Part shown: positions 33,561 through 44,149 of the stretch, piece after piece
How the letters are laid out: each line of letters begins with the position of its first letter
How positions within the stretch are numbered: the stretch's first letter is position 1
NCBI GenBank assembly: GCA_023512835.1
Contig: CM042089.1
Span: forward strand, 2,633,987-2,697,986
Direction: 5' to 3'
DNA from: Taxillus chinensis
Taxonomy: Eukaryota > Streptophyta > Magnoliopsida > Santalales > Loranthaceae
Length of the DNA: 64,000 bases
The notes under the pieces: generated by a model
Databases searched by the model: none
The model's input: the letters and a program-made list of their open reading frames with translations, nothing else
Told to the model about the DNA's origin: nothing
Program-made: the position numbers and the translations under genes

Positions 33561-34580
33561 ATGGGGCGCGCAAAGCTGAATCTGGAACTGATACACAAGG
33601 AGAAGTCACGCTCCATCACCTTTCAAAAGCGCAAGAAAGGCCTAGCCAAAAAAATCTACGAGTTCAAGACCCTCTGCGACGTCCGTGCATGCATGATCAT
33701 CTACGGTCCTAGCCAGAGATCCGGGTCCGCCCCGACCCAGCCAGAAATCTGGCCACCCGGCGACCCGGAAGAGATCCGGCAAGTCATCCTGCAATACAGG
33801 TCCAAGAGCAACGAGGAGCGCATGAGGCGCACCACCGACCTCACCGACTTCTACAACGACCGCAAGAAGAAGTTGGACGCCGAGCTCACCAAGGTGCGCC
33901 GCCGCGTCGGCGCCTCCCGCTTCCCGCCGTGGGACCCGTGCCTCGACGCCCTCACCCAGGACCAGCTCGCCCACCTCAGCGCCGACCTGGATGGCAAGAT
34001 CCAAGAGGCCAAGGAGCGGCTAGACCTGCTCAAGGGAAACCATCACACCCATTACCATCATCACTATCCCAATGGCGGCGGCGGCGGCGGCGGCGGCGAT
34101 CACATTCACGGCAATGGTTTTATGGAGTCGAGTTCGAGTCTCGTCCCCGCTTACCAATTTAACAAAAGCAATGGCGCCGGTGTGAGCGCGGCGGCGGGGA
34201 TGATGGACTTCTCTCAGTCGCTGCTGCCGTTGCCCATGACACACGGCATGTACAACTGTGGAGTAGTCGAGCATTACGAGGCCAAGCCACACCACCAATA
34301 CTATCCGTCGATTGAGATCCACGCGCCGCAGCAAGCAGCGCCGCCGTACGCCGCTCCCCCCATTCACCAGCTGCCGCCGTTGGACGTGGGCTACGGTTAT
34401 GGCTCGTGGTTCGGTGACTGCGCTGGTGGTGGCAGCAGCAGCAGCGGCGTCGGTGGTGGCAGCAGCAGTGGCGGAGGAATATTTGCCGCCGGTGGCTTCC
34501 AATATCCGCAGTGGAAAGCGACGGGGCCACAGTATTACGGCGATCAGATGGGTTTGATGGACTCGTTCAATGAAAATTAG
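33561..34580 (+). CDS. Type I MADS-box protein, probably M-beta class
   Basis: Single-exon gene, 339 aa. Residues 1-60 are the MADS domain (MGRAKLNLELIHKEKSRSIT, then FQKRKKGLAKKIYEFKTLCD and ACMIIYG). QPEIWP follows at about 60, the spacing seen in AGL82-like M-beta proteins. A K-domain is absent; instead there is a charged helical stretch to about residue 155 (RKKKLDAELTKVRRR, WDPCLDALTQDQLAHLSADL). The C-terminal half is low complexity: a His-rich run (HHTHYHHH), an eight-Gly run, Gly/Ser blocks and Pro/Ala/Gln/Tyr-rich segments. Lack of introns and the missing K-domain fit type I MADS genes, which mostly act in female gametophyte and endosperm. The coding region is GC-rich while flanks are AT-rich. 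The subclass rests on remembered similarity and is not certain. Confidence 0.85.
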   Translation: MGRAKLNLELIHKEKSRSITFQKRKKGLAKKIYEFKTLCDVRACMIIYGPSQRSGSAPTQPEIWPPGDPEEIRQVILQYRSKSNEERMRRTTDLTDFYNDRKKKLDAELTKVRRRVGASRFPPWDPCLDALTQDQLAHLSADLDGKIQEAKERLDLLKGNHHTHYHHHYPNGGGGGGGGDHIHGNGFMESSSSLVPAYQFNKSNGAGVSAAAGMMDFSQSLLPLPMTHGMYNCGVVEHYEAKPHHQYYPSIEIHAPQQAAPPYAAPPIHQLPPLDVGYGYGSWFGDCAGGGSSSSGVGGGSSSGGGIFAAGGFQYPQWKATGPQYYGDQMGLMDSFNEN

Positions 34581-35009
34581 TTTAATCCTTTCCCTTCCAT
34601 ACCTTCCAAATTTCCAGTTAATGCATTCGCGATCCACCCCATGCATGCAAGGGGTTGTGCTTACTAGTTACTACCCCATCATTTTTATTTCTTGGTTTCT
34701 GTTGCGACTCGAAGTTTGTGTCATTTCATTATATATTGATGCTAATTTGGTTGAATCCCCATTTCACGTTAAACATGTTATATAAATATAAAGGTAGTGC
34801 ACATAATAAAAGTTTTTTATGTACCAAATGTTTCCAATGTTTTTTTATAAAGTTAGTGAAACATAGACTCTGGTCTCAAATGTTTTTTTTGTTACTTATT
34901 CACATAATAGTCATATATTAAAAAAATTAATACTATAACTAATCATGAAATATGATAGCATACTCAATTATAAAAAAAAAAATTAATGACCACAATAAAA
35001 TTATTTATA

Positions 35010-35056
<47 letters not shown>

Positions 35057-35700
35057 TCTTATTATAATCGTAGCAACAACATCAACTTTTTAAAAACATA
35101 TATATAAAAAATTATATTATTGTTAAAGTTCTAAATTAAAATAAATACATGTATTAAAGATTGGTACATATATACTTAATAGAGTTGTTAATAAGTCAGT
35201 TCTTAAAACACCTCATGGAAAGATGCTCAATTTAATGCGCTTTTATATTTGGGGTTGCCCACCAAAACAATATATTGTTAATGATTAATTTTTCGATTAT
35301 CTTGAAAAATCAAAAGGGTATAAATTTTATTACCCTAACCCACATAAAAAAGTGTCAGTTAATGAAAACCACCATAAAGCAATAGAAATCGTGACAATTT
35401 ATTAAGTGTTACTATAAATTTTAAAAATGGTTAAAATTTAATCCTTGTAGCCTTTGAAAATAGTCACAAAGTTATTTTTTATTTTTTTTTCAAATAATTA
35501 TTTTAAAACCGCCACAAAATTAGTAAAACAATTTTAAATCGCCACAAACACGGAATCTGGATAATTGTTGCCCCGCCTTTTCTTCCCCCAATTTCTCTGA
35601 GGCGCGCTTTTTCGTTTTTTTCCTCAATTCTCTGCGCAGCGCTTTTCATTTTTTCATTTCCCTGCGCCAACCATGTCTTCATATTAGCCCTAATCGCCTA
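34581..35700. other. AT-rich intergenic region after the MADS gene
   Basis: No coding region. It contains a (TA)n tract at 35013-35052. From about 35560 the composition shifts to C/T-rich, leader-like DNA ahead of the decayed locus at 35749. Confidence 0.55.
35013..35052. repeat. (TA)20 microsatellite
   Basis: Uninterrupted alternating AT in AT-rich intergenic DNA. Confidence 0.9.

Positions 35701-35703
<3 letters not shown>

Positions 35704-35736
<33 letters not shown>
35704..35736. repeat. (GA)n microsatellite ahead of the 35.75 kb locus
   Basis: Alternating GA ending 12 bp before an ATG at 35749, the arrangement of a plant 5' leader. Confidence 0.9.
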
Positions 35737-35740
<4 letters not shown>

Positions 35741-35748
35741 GCAGAAGA

Positions 35749-36055
35749 ATGGCGATCCCAGGGCAATGGCGGGATTTGGTCTCCGATCATGTCTCACGTA
35801 GGCCTTCTCTCTCCCCGCAAGACAATACTGCAGCGCACCCAGCACGCCGGAACGTCGTATGTTCTAGCCGAGCTCCGCCTTCTCCGAGTCCGTCACGCTG
35901 GTCGTGGCTGACGCTGTCGTCTAATCGCAAAACGGTGTTGGTTCCCGCCAGATCGATAGCCGGATTTTTCAGAGCGTGATTCACTCCGCCGGGGACCAAA
36001 ACCTCCAAGAGCTCGGACTGATCGGTGGACCCGGAAGAGTTTAAGGCTCGTTCCA
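35749..36055 (+). pseudogene. Unrecognised first-exon-like segment with shifting frames
   Basis: A GC-rich segment after a leader-like (GA)n tract, starting at ATG 35749. That frame stays open only to 35979. Protein-like runs then appear in other frames: ILQRTQHAGTSYVLAELRL near 35830, SRQIDSRIFQSVIHSAGD near 35950-36000 and DPEEFKARS just before a good donor (A|GTAAGA at 36056). A further exon-like piece, LDSKQSLVNLQASSNQLLT, sits at 36632-36693 between AG and GTGCGT. This looks like a decayed gene with frameshifts, or a gene with assembly errors. I do not recognise the family. Confidence 0.3.
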
Positions 36056-36077
36056 GTAAGATATGTACTCCAACACG

Positions 36078-36097
36078 CACACACACACACACACACA
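36078..36097. repeat. (CA)10 microsatellite
   Basis: Short CA run in the probable intron after the segment ending at 36055. Confidence 0.85.
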
Positions 36098-36252
36098 ATT
36101 TATTTACTATGTAAAGATATATTAATGCTTTGATAAAGAAAATTGTGAACGAGATACTCAAATTGTTGAAAGTTGCTACTTAATCATCATCCCATTCCCA
36201 CCCATATTTATATATTATGCCATTATCCTGATTGTAGTGACAATTAGTGCAG

Positions 36253-36532
36253 ACAAAAGCGGATTATGACAAAAGGTGCAAGATTTGTACTCGCCCCTTC
36301 ACAGTTTTTAGGTGAAGGTCTGGTCGGGATGCTAGATTCAAAAAAAAAAAAAAAAACCGAAGTTTGCTAGACATGTATTAAGCTAAAAAACGTCTGTAAG
36401 GTCTGTCTTTTGGACCTCGAATACGGGCTCCTAGTTCAGGTTCGAGATACTGCTCTTTCAATCAACTCAAACGATGTGATTCCAATGAGTGATGTGAATA
36501 GAGAGTACTTTGCGGAGGAGCACGATCGCCGG
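36253..36532 (+). pseudogene. Degenerate exon of a MAC5/Cwc2 (RBM22-type) CCCH zinc-finger splicing factor gene
   Basis: After an AG at 36251-36252 the sequence reads TKADYDKRCKICTRPFTVFR, then a stop, then SGRDARFKK. A poly-A run (about 36341-36356) and further stops shift the frame, and the last part resumes as LLDLEYGLLVQVRDTAL and DVNREYFAEEHDRR before a GTATGT donor. These match the N-terminal zinc-finger region of plant MAC5A/MAC5B (the Cwc2/RBM22 homologues of the spliceosome-associated NineTeen complex). Retained intron-type borders on both sides argue for an unprocessed genomic copy and not a retrocopy. No CCCH finger or RRM exon is seen downstream, and the paired cysteines of the middle segment are lost. 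The locus cannot encode the protein. Confidence 0.8.
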
Positions 36533-36699
36533 GTATGTTCATACATTAATTTGAAGTTTCAAGATTTTATCAGCAAAGCTACTTCAAATCTTCAACCTCT
36601 TGTGGGCTGCTGTTTGTTGGGTAATTTTCAGGATCATTAGACAGTAAGCAAAGCTTGGTTAATCTGCAAGCATCATCAAATCAACTTCTCACTGTGCGT

Positions 36700-38680
36700 A
36701 TTATCCCCTCATTGGACTCTGTTGCTATGATACCATAACATATGTGCATTGATTCAAATGGTGTGTTATGTAGTATAGAAGAAAAAACACACACGCTCCA
36801 TCTAGTTATTTTTGACCCACTTCATGAGTTGTCTGATCTCTGATTCCAGCAATACGATATTGTTATCTGGGCTTTTTGGAACTGGGAATGTCTCTTCAGT
36901 GTCTGTGTAAGCCTAACAAAAATCTTTTGGTCAAGTTGTGAGTTTGTTTAGATTGCTTTTTTTTTTTTTGGGCTTCTACTTACTTTTTATGGATTGGGAT
37001 TAAAGTGAAAATTTCCCTTGTTTTATCCTTTTACATTGTGAAGGCCATCTAGTGATTCTTCTTTTTCTATTGATATTTACTAAATTCGTTTGCAGATTTT
37101 GTGTACATGCTTTGACTTTTTTATATTACCATTCTATATTCAAAATTTCAGGATCATGAAACTGTTATAAAATACAATTATTTTATAACTGCTGTTGGTG
37201 GTCAGATATCTCACCAACAGCAGTTTGTAGTGTAGTGTTGGAAAGTGTAGCCGTCTATGCTAAACTAGGCAGTCAGGTATCTCGCTCCATCTAGTTTCAA
37301 TCATTTGACAGTATATGGTGGCATTGTTGGGGCTTGAGGTTTATGGGAAGAGTTGTTACAAATAATTCTTGTTGGATGATGAGAGATTAGTTGTTTTTTT
37401 TTTTTTTTTTTTTTTTTGTATTTTATGCTTAAATGGTGCTGGCATATTTCTAGAGGGCATAGTGTGTAAGAGGCAAAAATTGGGTCTCAAGTTTTTTACT
37501 CTTTTCTTATAACAGACTTTTGAAGTGTAGTGTTTATTTGAATCTGTCTAATTGGTGAAGTGTAATATTTTCGTAGGATCCTATCAAATCTGTGAGCGTT
37601 TCACATTGATATATGGGTATGACCTCTATTGAACTACAAATTTCATAATTTCATATTAAAAAAATTGCATGACCTCTTCACTTGCATCTGCGGATCCTTC
37701 AGTTTCTTCACTTTTTTGTGTGGTTTTACCATCTCAGAAGAATGGCACGTGAAAATATATTTTCTTGGTGAACTATGTTTAGCCTGATGAATGCTTAATC
37801 TGTGTGGTTTTATGTTATATTTGTAGATTTTCGATACTGGTTTGCTTGAAGGCTCCCGTGGATATTTTCAAGTATCTAATGTTCAAATTTATGGTGGTTT
37901 TGTTCTTCATATTGGTTTCTGTTCGGGGCATTGGGGGTCTGATTATTCGTGAGGTGTATGCATAAGTAGCCGACTTCTGCAGATTCTGGCAGGCTGCTAC
38001 TAGTTTTTGTAGATTCTTGAGGTGCAGGGTGACTCCGAGTTACAGGCTCTCCCAGTTATGGGAGAATGATATTCATTACCCGGCCCTGTTGGTCGCAGTC
38101 CAAAGTCCATGGCTTTTCGCTGTTCAGTTGGTTTTTTTTATTTAACGTTTGCGTGAGAATGTGAAGCAAAGTAATAGATTACACTCATTTTATTTATAAT
38201 AAATGATCGTTTTTTGTATTGGGATTTCTCCCATAATTGAACCACACATTTGAAATAAAGCACCATAAGCCACAAATAACATGTGTATTTAAGATGTTTG
38301 TAAAAAAATAATATTTTATATGAGGATTATGTGATGAGTTATTTGATAGCGATTATAAAATATATGGTTTTGATAAGTTTATATATATATATATATATGT
38401 CAAAATAATAAAATTTTTAAGTATTACGAGAGTTAATTAGTTTTGATATTATATTATGTTATATACACACATTTTAATAATAGTCTCACTTTTAAATGTC
38501 ACTTAAAGTAAAATGATTGAGTTTGGAAATTAAAAGTGTAGTGGCATGAGTCATGGAAAAAAAAACAACACTCATATAGCAGGTCAGCCATAAAAGCGCA
38601 CCATCCATCACAGTTGGCTAATCCCAAAAAGGGGAAGACAAAAGCCGGTAAAACCGAAAAGATAAAGCTGGTAGATTGTC
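36700..38680. other. Intergenic region between the decayed locus and the bZIP gene
   Basis: T-rich DNA with several poly-T tracts (36958-36970, 37396-37418). No convincing exon, RNA gene or element. A possible continuation of the unrecognised locus (an open stretch near 36850-36900) could not be linked by phase. Confidence 0.45.
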
Positions 38681-38703
38681 ATGAAATCAACGAGCGAAAC
38701 AGA

Positions 38704-38713
38704 GCCACGTGGC
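38704..38713. promoter_or_regulatory. G-box (palindromic GCCACGTGGC) upstream of the bZIP gene
   Basis: A perfect 10-bp palindrome with a CACGTG core, about 75 bp upstream of the TATA box and 160 bp before the bZIP ATG. ACGT-core boxes are bound by bZIP and bHLH proteins; autoregulation is only a possibility. Confidence 0.6.
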
Positions 38714-38783
38714 GGTCCAGAGTTCATTGACCTCTCTCCACCTCGGCCCCCTCCGAGTCCGAGCCCCTCCACTCCTCCCCTGC

Positions 38784-38790
38784 TATAAAA
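38784..38790 (+). promoter_or_regulatory. TATA box of the bZIP gene
   Basis: TATAAAA within CTGCTATAAAACC, 83 bp before the ATG at 38873, leaving room for a leader of about 50 bp that includes an ATCC repeat (38830-38859). Confidence 0.6.
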
Positions 38791-38872
38791 CCAGAAGCAA
38801 AACCAGGCTCAAGCTCCCTTTCCTTCGCCCACCGAGCCATCCACCCATCCATCCATCCATTGAGAGCGAGAG

Positions 38873-41800
38873 ATGAACTCCATCTTCTCCGCCGACGATC
38901 TCGAAGCCCTGTGGCATTTTCCGCAGTTCGCTCCGTCGCCGGAGATACAGTTCCCGACGGAGGTCCCCGGCGATCCTCGCCGGATCTCCACGGAATGGGC
39001 GTTCGAGAGTTTTGTTCAGGAGGAGGCTTCGGGCTCGCCGCTGTCAGCGTCTTCAGCCGTCTGCGGCGCTACGGCGGCCGGCCCTCCGGGAAACACTTCC
39101 AGGGCTTCTTCCTCGAGGTCCGACGAGGGCGACGATGACGTCATCTTGGAGATCAAGAAGCAGCAGCCGCCTCCTCCTCCTCCTCCTCCTCGTATGGCTC
39201 CTTCTCTTCCGTCCCAGGCTACTCCGGCCGATTCAGATGAGTACCAGGCCTACCTCAAGAGCCGTCTCCACATGGCCTGTGCCGCGGTTGCGATGTCTCG
39301 GGTATCGTCGCCTGTCTGACTCTACCCTCTGTGTGATTGTTGTACTTGGGGCAAATGTTCCCTATTTCATTGTTTGGTTTCGATAGTGGTGTATTAATTG
39401 ACCACTTCTTGATTCTGGGAGTCTCTCATGTAGATTTTTAACCTGCGCCTTAAGTTTCTGATCGCAAAGTTAAGGGCCTCTTTCGGCTGTGTTCTCAGTA
39501 TCAGTTCTTGTGTTTTCAAATTGCAAAATGTATAAAACAACATTGTTATGTCTTTCTATGTATTTATTTATTATCAACACTACGTTATTTTGGTTTTTTG
39601 GTGATCTGAACAATGATTCGCATGTAATGATCAGCACCTACACGTAACTGTTTTTAGAAGTAGAAAAATTGAAACAATTAGGTTCAAATGAATGTTGAGT
39701 TGCTTCCTGGTTTCTGAAAATACTTGTGAACACAACCATATGGACCCTATTTTGCGTTATAATTGAGTCTTTTTGGTTAATGTAATCATGTAATTTGACA
39801 GCGCTGAGGTACAAATTTTACACACCCGCAAGCATCTTATATGAATTAGTTTTAGCTGATTTCCTATTAGGATATGTTCATTCTGGTAATGAATTTATGT
39901 AATTATATTTGTGCAGACAACTAATGCAAAATCGCTAGTTGGTCCAACTTCAGATGAAAAACTGCCACAGATTTCAAACCATTCCAAAATGGGGTCTCAG
40001 GCTGTTGGTAAATATTGGCCCTCTGTTCAGTTCAATTTAGACTGCTCTCTATATTGATAGAAACCCTTGAGTAATTTTCTGACATTCTGGAAAGCACTTA
40101 GATGAGGACGTGAATTTAATCATTCCCTGTGATCACATGATTTTTGAGGCATATGAAAACTCGGTACGATGATATTGGTGGCAATCATAATTTAGGGCAT
40201 ACATTACTTAGAAAGAGTTTTTACAGTTAGTGATAACTGAAAATTCATTATTTTTTCACAAGTGGTGCTACTTAGTTGATGTATTGAGCTACTAGATGAG
40301 GAAGAGACATTGCTGCAGAAAATATATTTTAGGAAATTTTTGGCTACATGCTGATCGTTTTAGAGACAATGTTTTTTAAGAGTTTTGAGAAAGAAGACAT
40401 TGAAATATTAAGCTTACAGAAACTACAAGCAATATTTGTGATTGTGAATGGTTAAGTAGAGAAGAGCTATTGTCTGTCTCAACACTCGCATTTATTGTTT
40501 TTATTCACGAGTTTTTGCATTCATTTTCCTTATGTGTTTCTATTGCAACATTTTTAAGGTTGTACTGGAGGGAAAGGGGTTTTATGCATGAGATTTTTTA
40601 TTTTTATTTTTTTGTAGTTTGTCTGAGCTAGTCTACTAGATTCTCATGTTACATGTACACATGTGTGCTTGCACGCACACATATATATGTAGAGTAATGT
40701 GATACGGCAGTCCTTGCTGCACAGGCTCAAAAATGTTGAAACAAAGGAGTGAAATGACTGCAACTGTTATTGTGTATATAACTATGGTAAAATTGTTATA
40801 TGCATGTCGATTAATGGTGCATCAATGAAATTATATTTTCTCACAGCTACGCTGTTGCCTGTTATTTTTGTGGTATATTGTTTTGATGAATTACTGGGGT
40901 CTGTTTAGCTCAGCTTGTACATATTGAAGTAATTTCTAATATACAAATCGACAAACAATATCATATAATTTCCTTCAGGATAAAGTGACAACTGTCATGG
41001 CACCCATGCACCACATATGTTTTTGTTCTAATTTTTCTCTTAACCATTTTTTCTGCTTGATTTTTAAAGTGAGAATTGCTTTTTATAATATATATCATGC
41101 TTATATCTTAAAATACTACCATTCTTCAGCATTACAATTTCATTTATATTTATTATCATTTTTTAAAACCACTATAGGTGCTGGGAATGGTTTGTCTGAA
41201 GTGCCGCTTAAGACTGCTAATGGATCAAGCGACATTCCTAACTTACATGCTTTGCAGAAAAAATCAGGGATACAGGGTGGGCCAACAACCACTAGTGAGT
41301 CATCAAGAGAACTCTCAGATGACGGAGATACTGAAACCGCTGAGAATACAAATCATGGTGATGACAAACATGCCCGGAGGTAGAATACAAATCACGGTGT
41401 TCTAAGGATGTATTTGATGCAACTAAATCAGTTTTCAATACCTTTAATATGCTTTTAAGTTTTCTGACGTCTGGTTGATCTTTTTATGGTGAATCAGGAT
41501 GCAGTCTAACCGAGAATCTGCCAGACGTTCTAGAAGAAGAAAACAAGAACATTTGAATGAACTTGAGCAGCAGGTGCTGCTTCATACTGGTTTTAGTAGC
41601 ACACGTTCGCTCATCTTCAGTTTTCTTAGTCCCTGAATGTATTAAGCTATGTTGTTCTATGTAGGTTGCAGATTTAAGGATTGAAAATTCTTCACTATCA
41701 AAGAGCCTGACTGAAGTCAACCAAAAGTACAAGGATGCAGTTGTTGACAATCGAGTCCTAAAAGCTGATATTGAGACATTAAGGGCAAAGGTAAGCCATG

Positions 41801-42510
41801 CTACCTCTCTTTTCTTAGCACATCTGTTGAACCTGAAGTTGGGGCGGATTTGGATCTGCCTGAATTGCAATAATTGATCTTAGGTTAAAGTCCGAAACGT
41901 TTCAACTCAGAAACTTCTTACCATATCCCTTCTTTCTTCAATGGCAGTCTTTGAAGCATGTTCTCTCCCCATGCTTCCTTTTACTCAAGTTATTCATCAA
42001 TTTTGCTTGTGCAAGTTGAATGGTTCAGATACTATGCATGCTGCTATACAGGTGAAAATGGCAGAAGATGGTGTCAAAAGAGCAACCGGTTTCAATCCAT
42101 TTCTCCAATCCATGCCTGAAATTTCTAGTAGTGCAAGCATACCACCAATTATTAGAAGACTATCCGATGTAACTGCAGACCAGTTCTTCAACCAACCGAT
42201 TCCTACCATTACAGGTGCTTCACAAAAGCAAAGATTGGGCAGTGCCTTGTCCAGCAACAGCCAAGCCACCGTGCCTCCTATCAGTGTCTTGTCTGCCAAC
42301 CCCCCAGCCTCATCATCTCCTGTCAATGCCTCGCCCAGCCAACCCCCAGCACTTGTTCATACTGTCAACGGGCTCCAACAGAACATAGCTCCAAACAAGA
42401 CAGGTGGTCAGGCATATCCAGTGCCACAACTTGGCGCCATAGAACAGGTACAGAACGGGGTCTGTGTTGGGGGAAGTATCCAAGGGAGCATTCCTGGTCG
42501 CTGTGCGTAA
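38873..42510 (+). CDS. bZIP transcription factor, group C (bZIP10/bZIP25-like)
   Basis: Six exons: 38873-39301, 39917-40007, 41178-41379, 41498-41573, 41665-41790 and 42052-42510. GT/AG borders and consistent phases give 1383 nt, 460 aa. The N-terminus has acidic/aromatic [14 protein letters not shown] and a conserved [20 protein letters not shown] block, both typical of group C (Opaque2-related) factors, plus a Pro run (eight prolines) at about 100-107. [12 protein letters not shown] precedes the basic region at about 236-256 ([17 protein letters not shown]), with the DNA-contacting N245 and R253 of the N-x7-R signature. The zipper runs through about residue 310 ([30 protein letters not shown]). 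The tail is Ser/Pro/Gln-rich. These factors heterodimerise with S1 bZIPs and act in seed maturation and energy or stress signalling in Arabidopsis. The G-box and TATA box described above form its promoter. Confidence 0.94.
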
Positions 42511-43283
42511 GTTTCCCATACTGTGTTAGATGGTACGAGGTAGAAGTACAATTTGCGCCAGCGGTTCTAGCTCCTTGTGGGATTGCTGGATGCATGCATT
42601 GGTATTGGTTCTCGGTATGATGCTGCCAAAAATATGTTTATCATGCCCTCTTTGTGTCAGCAATGCATTCGAGGAGCACTTATAATCGATTGAATGCATT
42701 TGTTGCGGCGAATGGATTGAACTTTACGGTCCTGGAGTCTTTTTCAGTCTCATGTATGTCGTTTGGATTAATTATGTGGTGTAACGGTTAAGTAAAATGT
42801 TCTTCAAAAGTATGAATGATTTAATCGGCAAAACATCGGTGGGATAAGGTGCATTTGAAAGACAACTATAAAGGGGGTGTTCGAGTGACCTCGTTTTTGT
42901 TTACACCTGTTTAAAATACTTGTAGTACCCAAAGCGAATTAATCGTTTGGGAATTGAATAACTGTTACATGTAATCATGTAATTTAAGTACACCAATGGT
43001 TTGCATGTCAAAAAATGGTTAAGTTAATTAATATATATATATATGTTTTATTGTTCTTTGAACTTTTATATTTCAATGACTATTGCACATAATGGAAAAG
43101 GGATAGGAACATATATGTTTCTGTATGTATATAACATAGTCTTCCCTCGCCGGCAGCGGCGCTAATGGGACAAAATACATTAATTTTGATTCTATACAAA
43201 ATAAATGATAAACTCAGATTTAAGGCAACAGCCACGCATTATGCAGAGAATCGGAGCTGTAAACCCATGGAGCAGAGAAATAA
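42511..43283. other. Intergenic: 3' flank of the bZIP gene
   Basis: Contains the likely 3' UTR of the bZIP gene and a short TA run (43031-43044). No other gene is seen. Confidence 0.5.
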
Positions 43284-43568
43284 TCAAAGATCCCTCCTTA
43301 CTGCTGCCAAGCACACGGGTATCGCACAAGCAGGGCCCATCATTCCCAGTACACACGGCCTTGCAAGCCCTGCGAAGACTCCAACTTGAAATCCTAACCC
43401 CATTCCCTTAGAGGCTACCTCCAAATTCTGGATCCGTCTACAGCACCCAACCCATCACCCGAACCCGACCCAGCCCGACGGTTCCGATCCACTTCGACAA
43501 AGCCCAAGGCGTCCATCTTTGAGCCTTTCCATCAAATTCATTTCAAAATGGCCGTGAAGCTGGTCCAT
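43284..43568 (-). pseudogene. Small 94-codon reading frame with one internal TGA
   Basis: On the minus strand ATG 43568 opens MDQLHGHFEMNLMERLKDGR and continues to GWVGFG, where a TGA (43457-43455) interrupts. The same frame then resumes without change to the TGA at 43286-43284. The second part is hydrophobic and Gly/Cys-rich: GLGFQVGVFAGLARPCVLG and MMGPACAIPVCLAAVRR, possibly a membrane segment. The segment is clearly GC-richer than its flanks, and TATAAACCC (43612-43620) lies upstream in the right orientation. I do not recognise the family. It may be a recently broken small gene, a sequencing error at one base, or chance; no plausible intron removes the stop. It is convergent with the bZIP gene. 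Confidence 0.4.
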
Positions 43569-43611
43569 TTTGTCCCCACAGCTGATATACAGTGCCTCCC
43601 ACAGCTTTGAG

Positions 43612-43620
43612 GGTTTATAT
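43612..43620 (-). promoter_or_regulatory. Possible TATA box for the small interrupted frame
   Basis: ATATAAACC read on the minus strand, about 45-50 bp before the ATG at 43568. Positional inference only. Confidence 0.3.
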
Positions 43621-43828
43621 TTATTCTCTTAAATGAATTTTTTATTCACCTACACAGAATTTCAGATATATATATCCACTGAGTTCCAAGTTTCGTCACG
43701 GAGTTGCTTATTTAAAGTTGTTATAGGGATTGCAAAAAGTCAAGCTCTCGAATCTCGATCGCATTTGAGATTCCAAAGCCAAAAGATTAAAACATCACAG
43801 TTCAATATTTAGCTTAATATTAGTGTTC

Positions 43829-44149
43829 TAAGAGCAACTCCAAGAGGCTCTCTATTGTCTACAAATAGAGAGCCAAATGCAAAAAATAAGCTCCAACAAA
43901 CTCTTCATTTATCAAGAGTCACTATTAATTCTTCACATATTATTTTAATATTTATTATTTTCTCTTTCTTCTCTTCTCTCTCCAAATTAAAGTTTATTAT
44001 ATTAAAAATATAATAAAATTTATTATTTTAATACAAATAAAGTTGAAATGAAGAGGGTTGTTGGAGTTAGAAGAAAAAAACATTCTTCACAAATAAAAAA
44101 TTCTCTACATGTGAAGATAAAATACATATTATTGTTGGAGATGCTCTTA
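43829..44149. mobile_element. MITE, family copy A
   Basis: The left end TAAGAGCAACTCCAA and the right end TTGGAGATGCTCTTA form inverted repeats (one mismatch in the 15 outer bases) 321 bp apart, with AT-rich filler and no coding capacity. Internal sequence (ACAAATAAAAAATTCT, TTTTAATACAAATAAAG) recurs at about 50319-50560 and, inverted, at about 57905-58172. Confidence 0.7.

Noticed and set aside
33642..34646. Several antisense open frames over the MADS gene
   Set aside because: Low-complexity Arg/Ala-rich translations typical of the reverse strand of GC-rich coding DNA; the plus strand encodes a full MADS domain.
41941..42051. In-frame ATG in bZIP intron 5 that would extend the last exon upstream
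   Set aside because: The splice acceptor at 42051 and the continuing zipper sequence fit the normal exon; the extension has no family similarity. An alternative promoter cannot be excluded.
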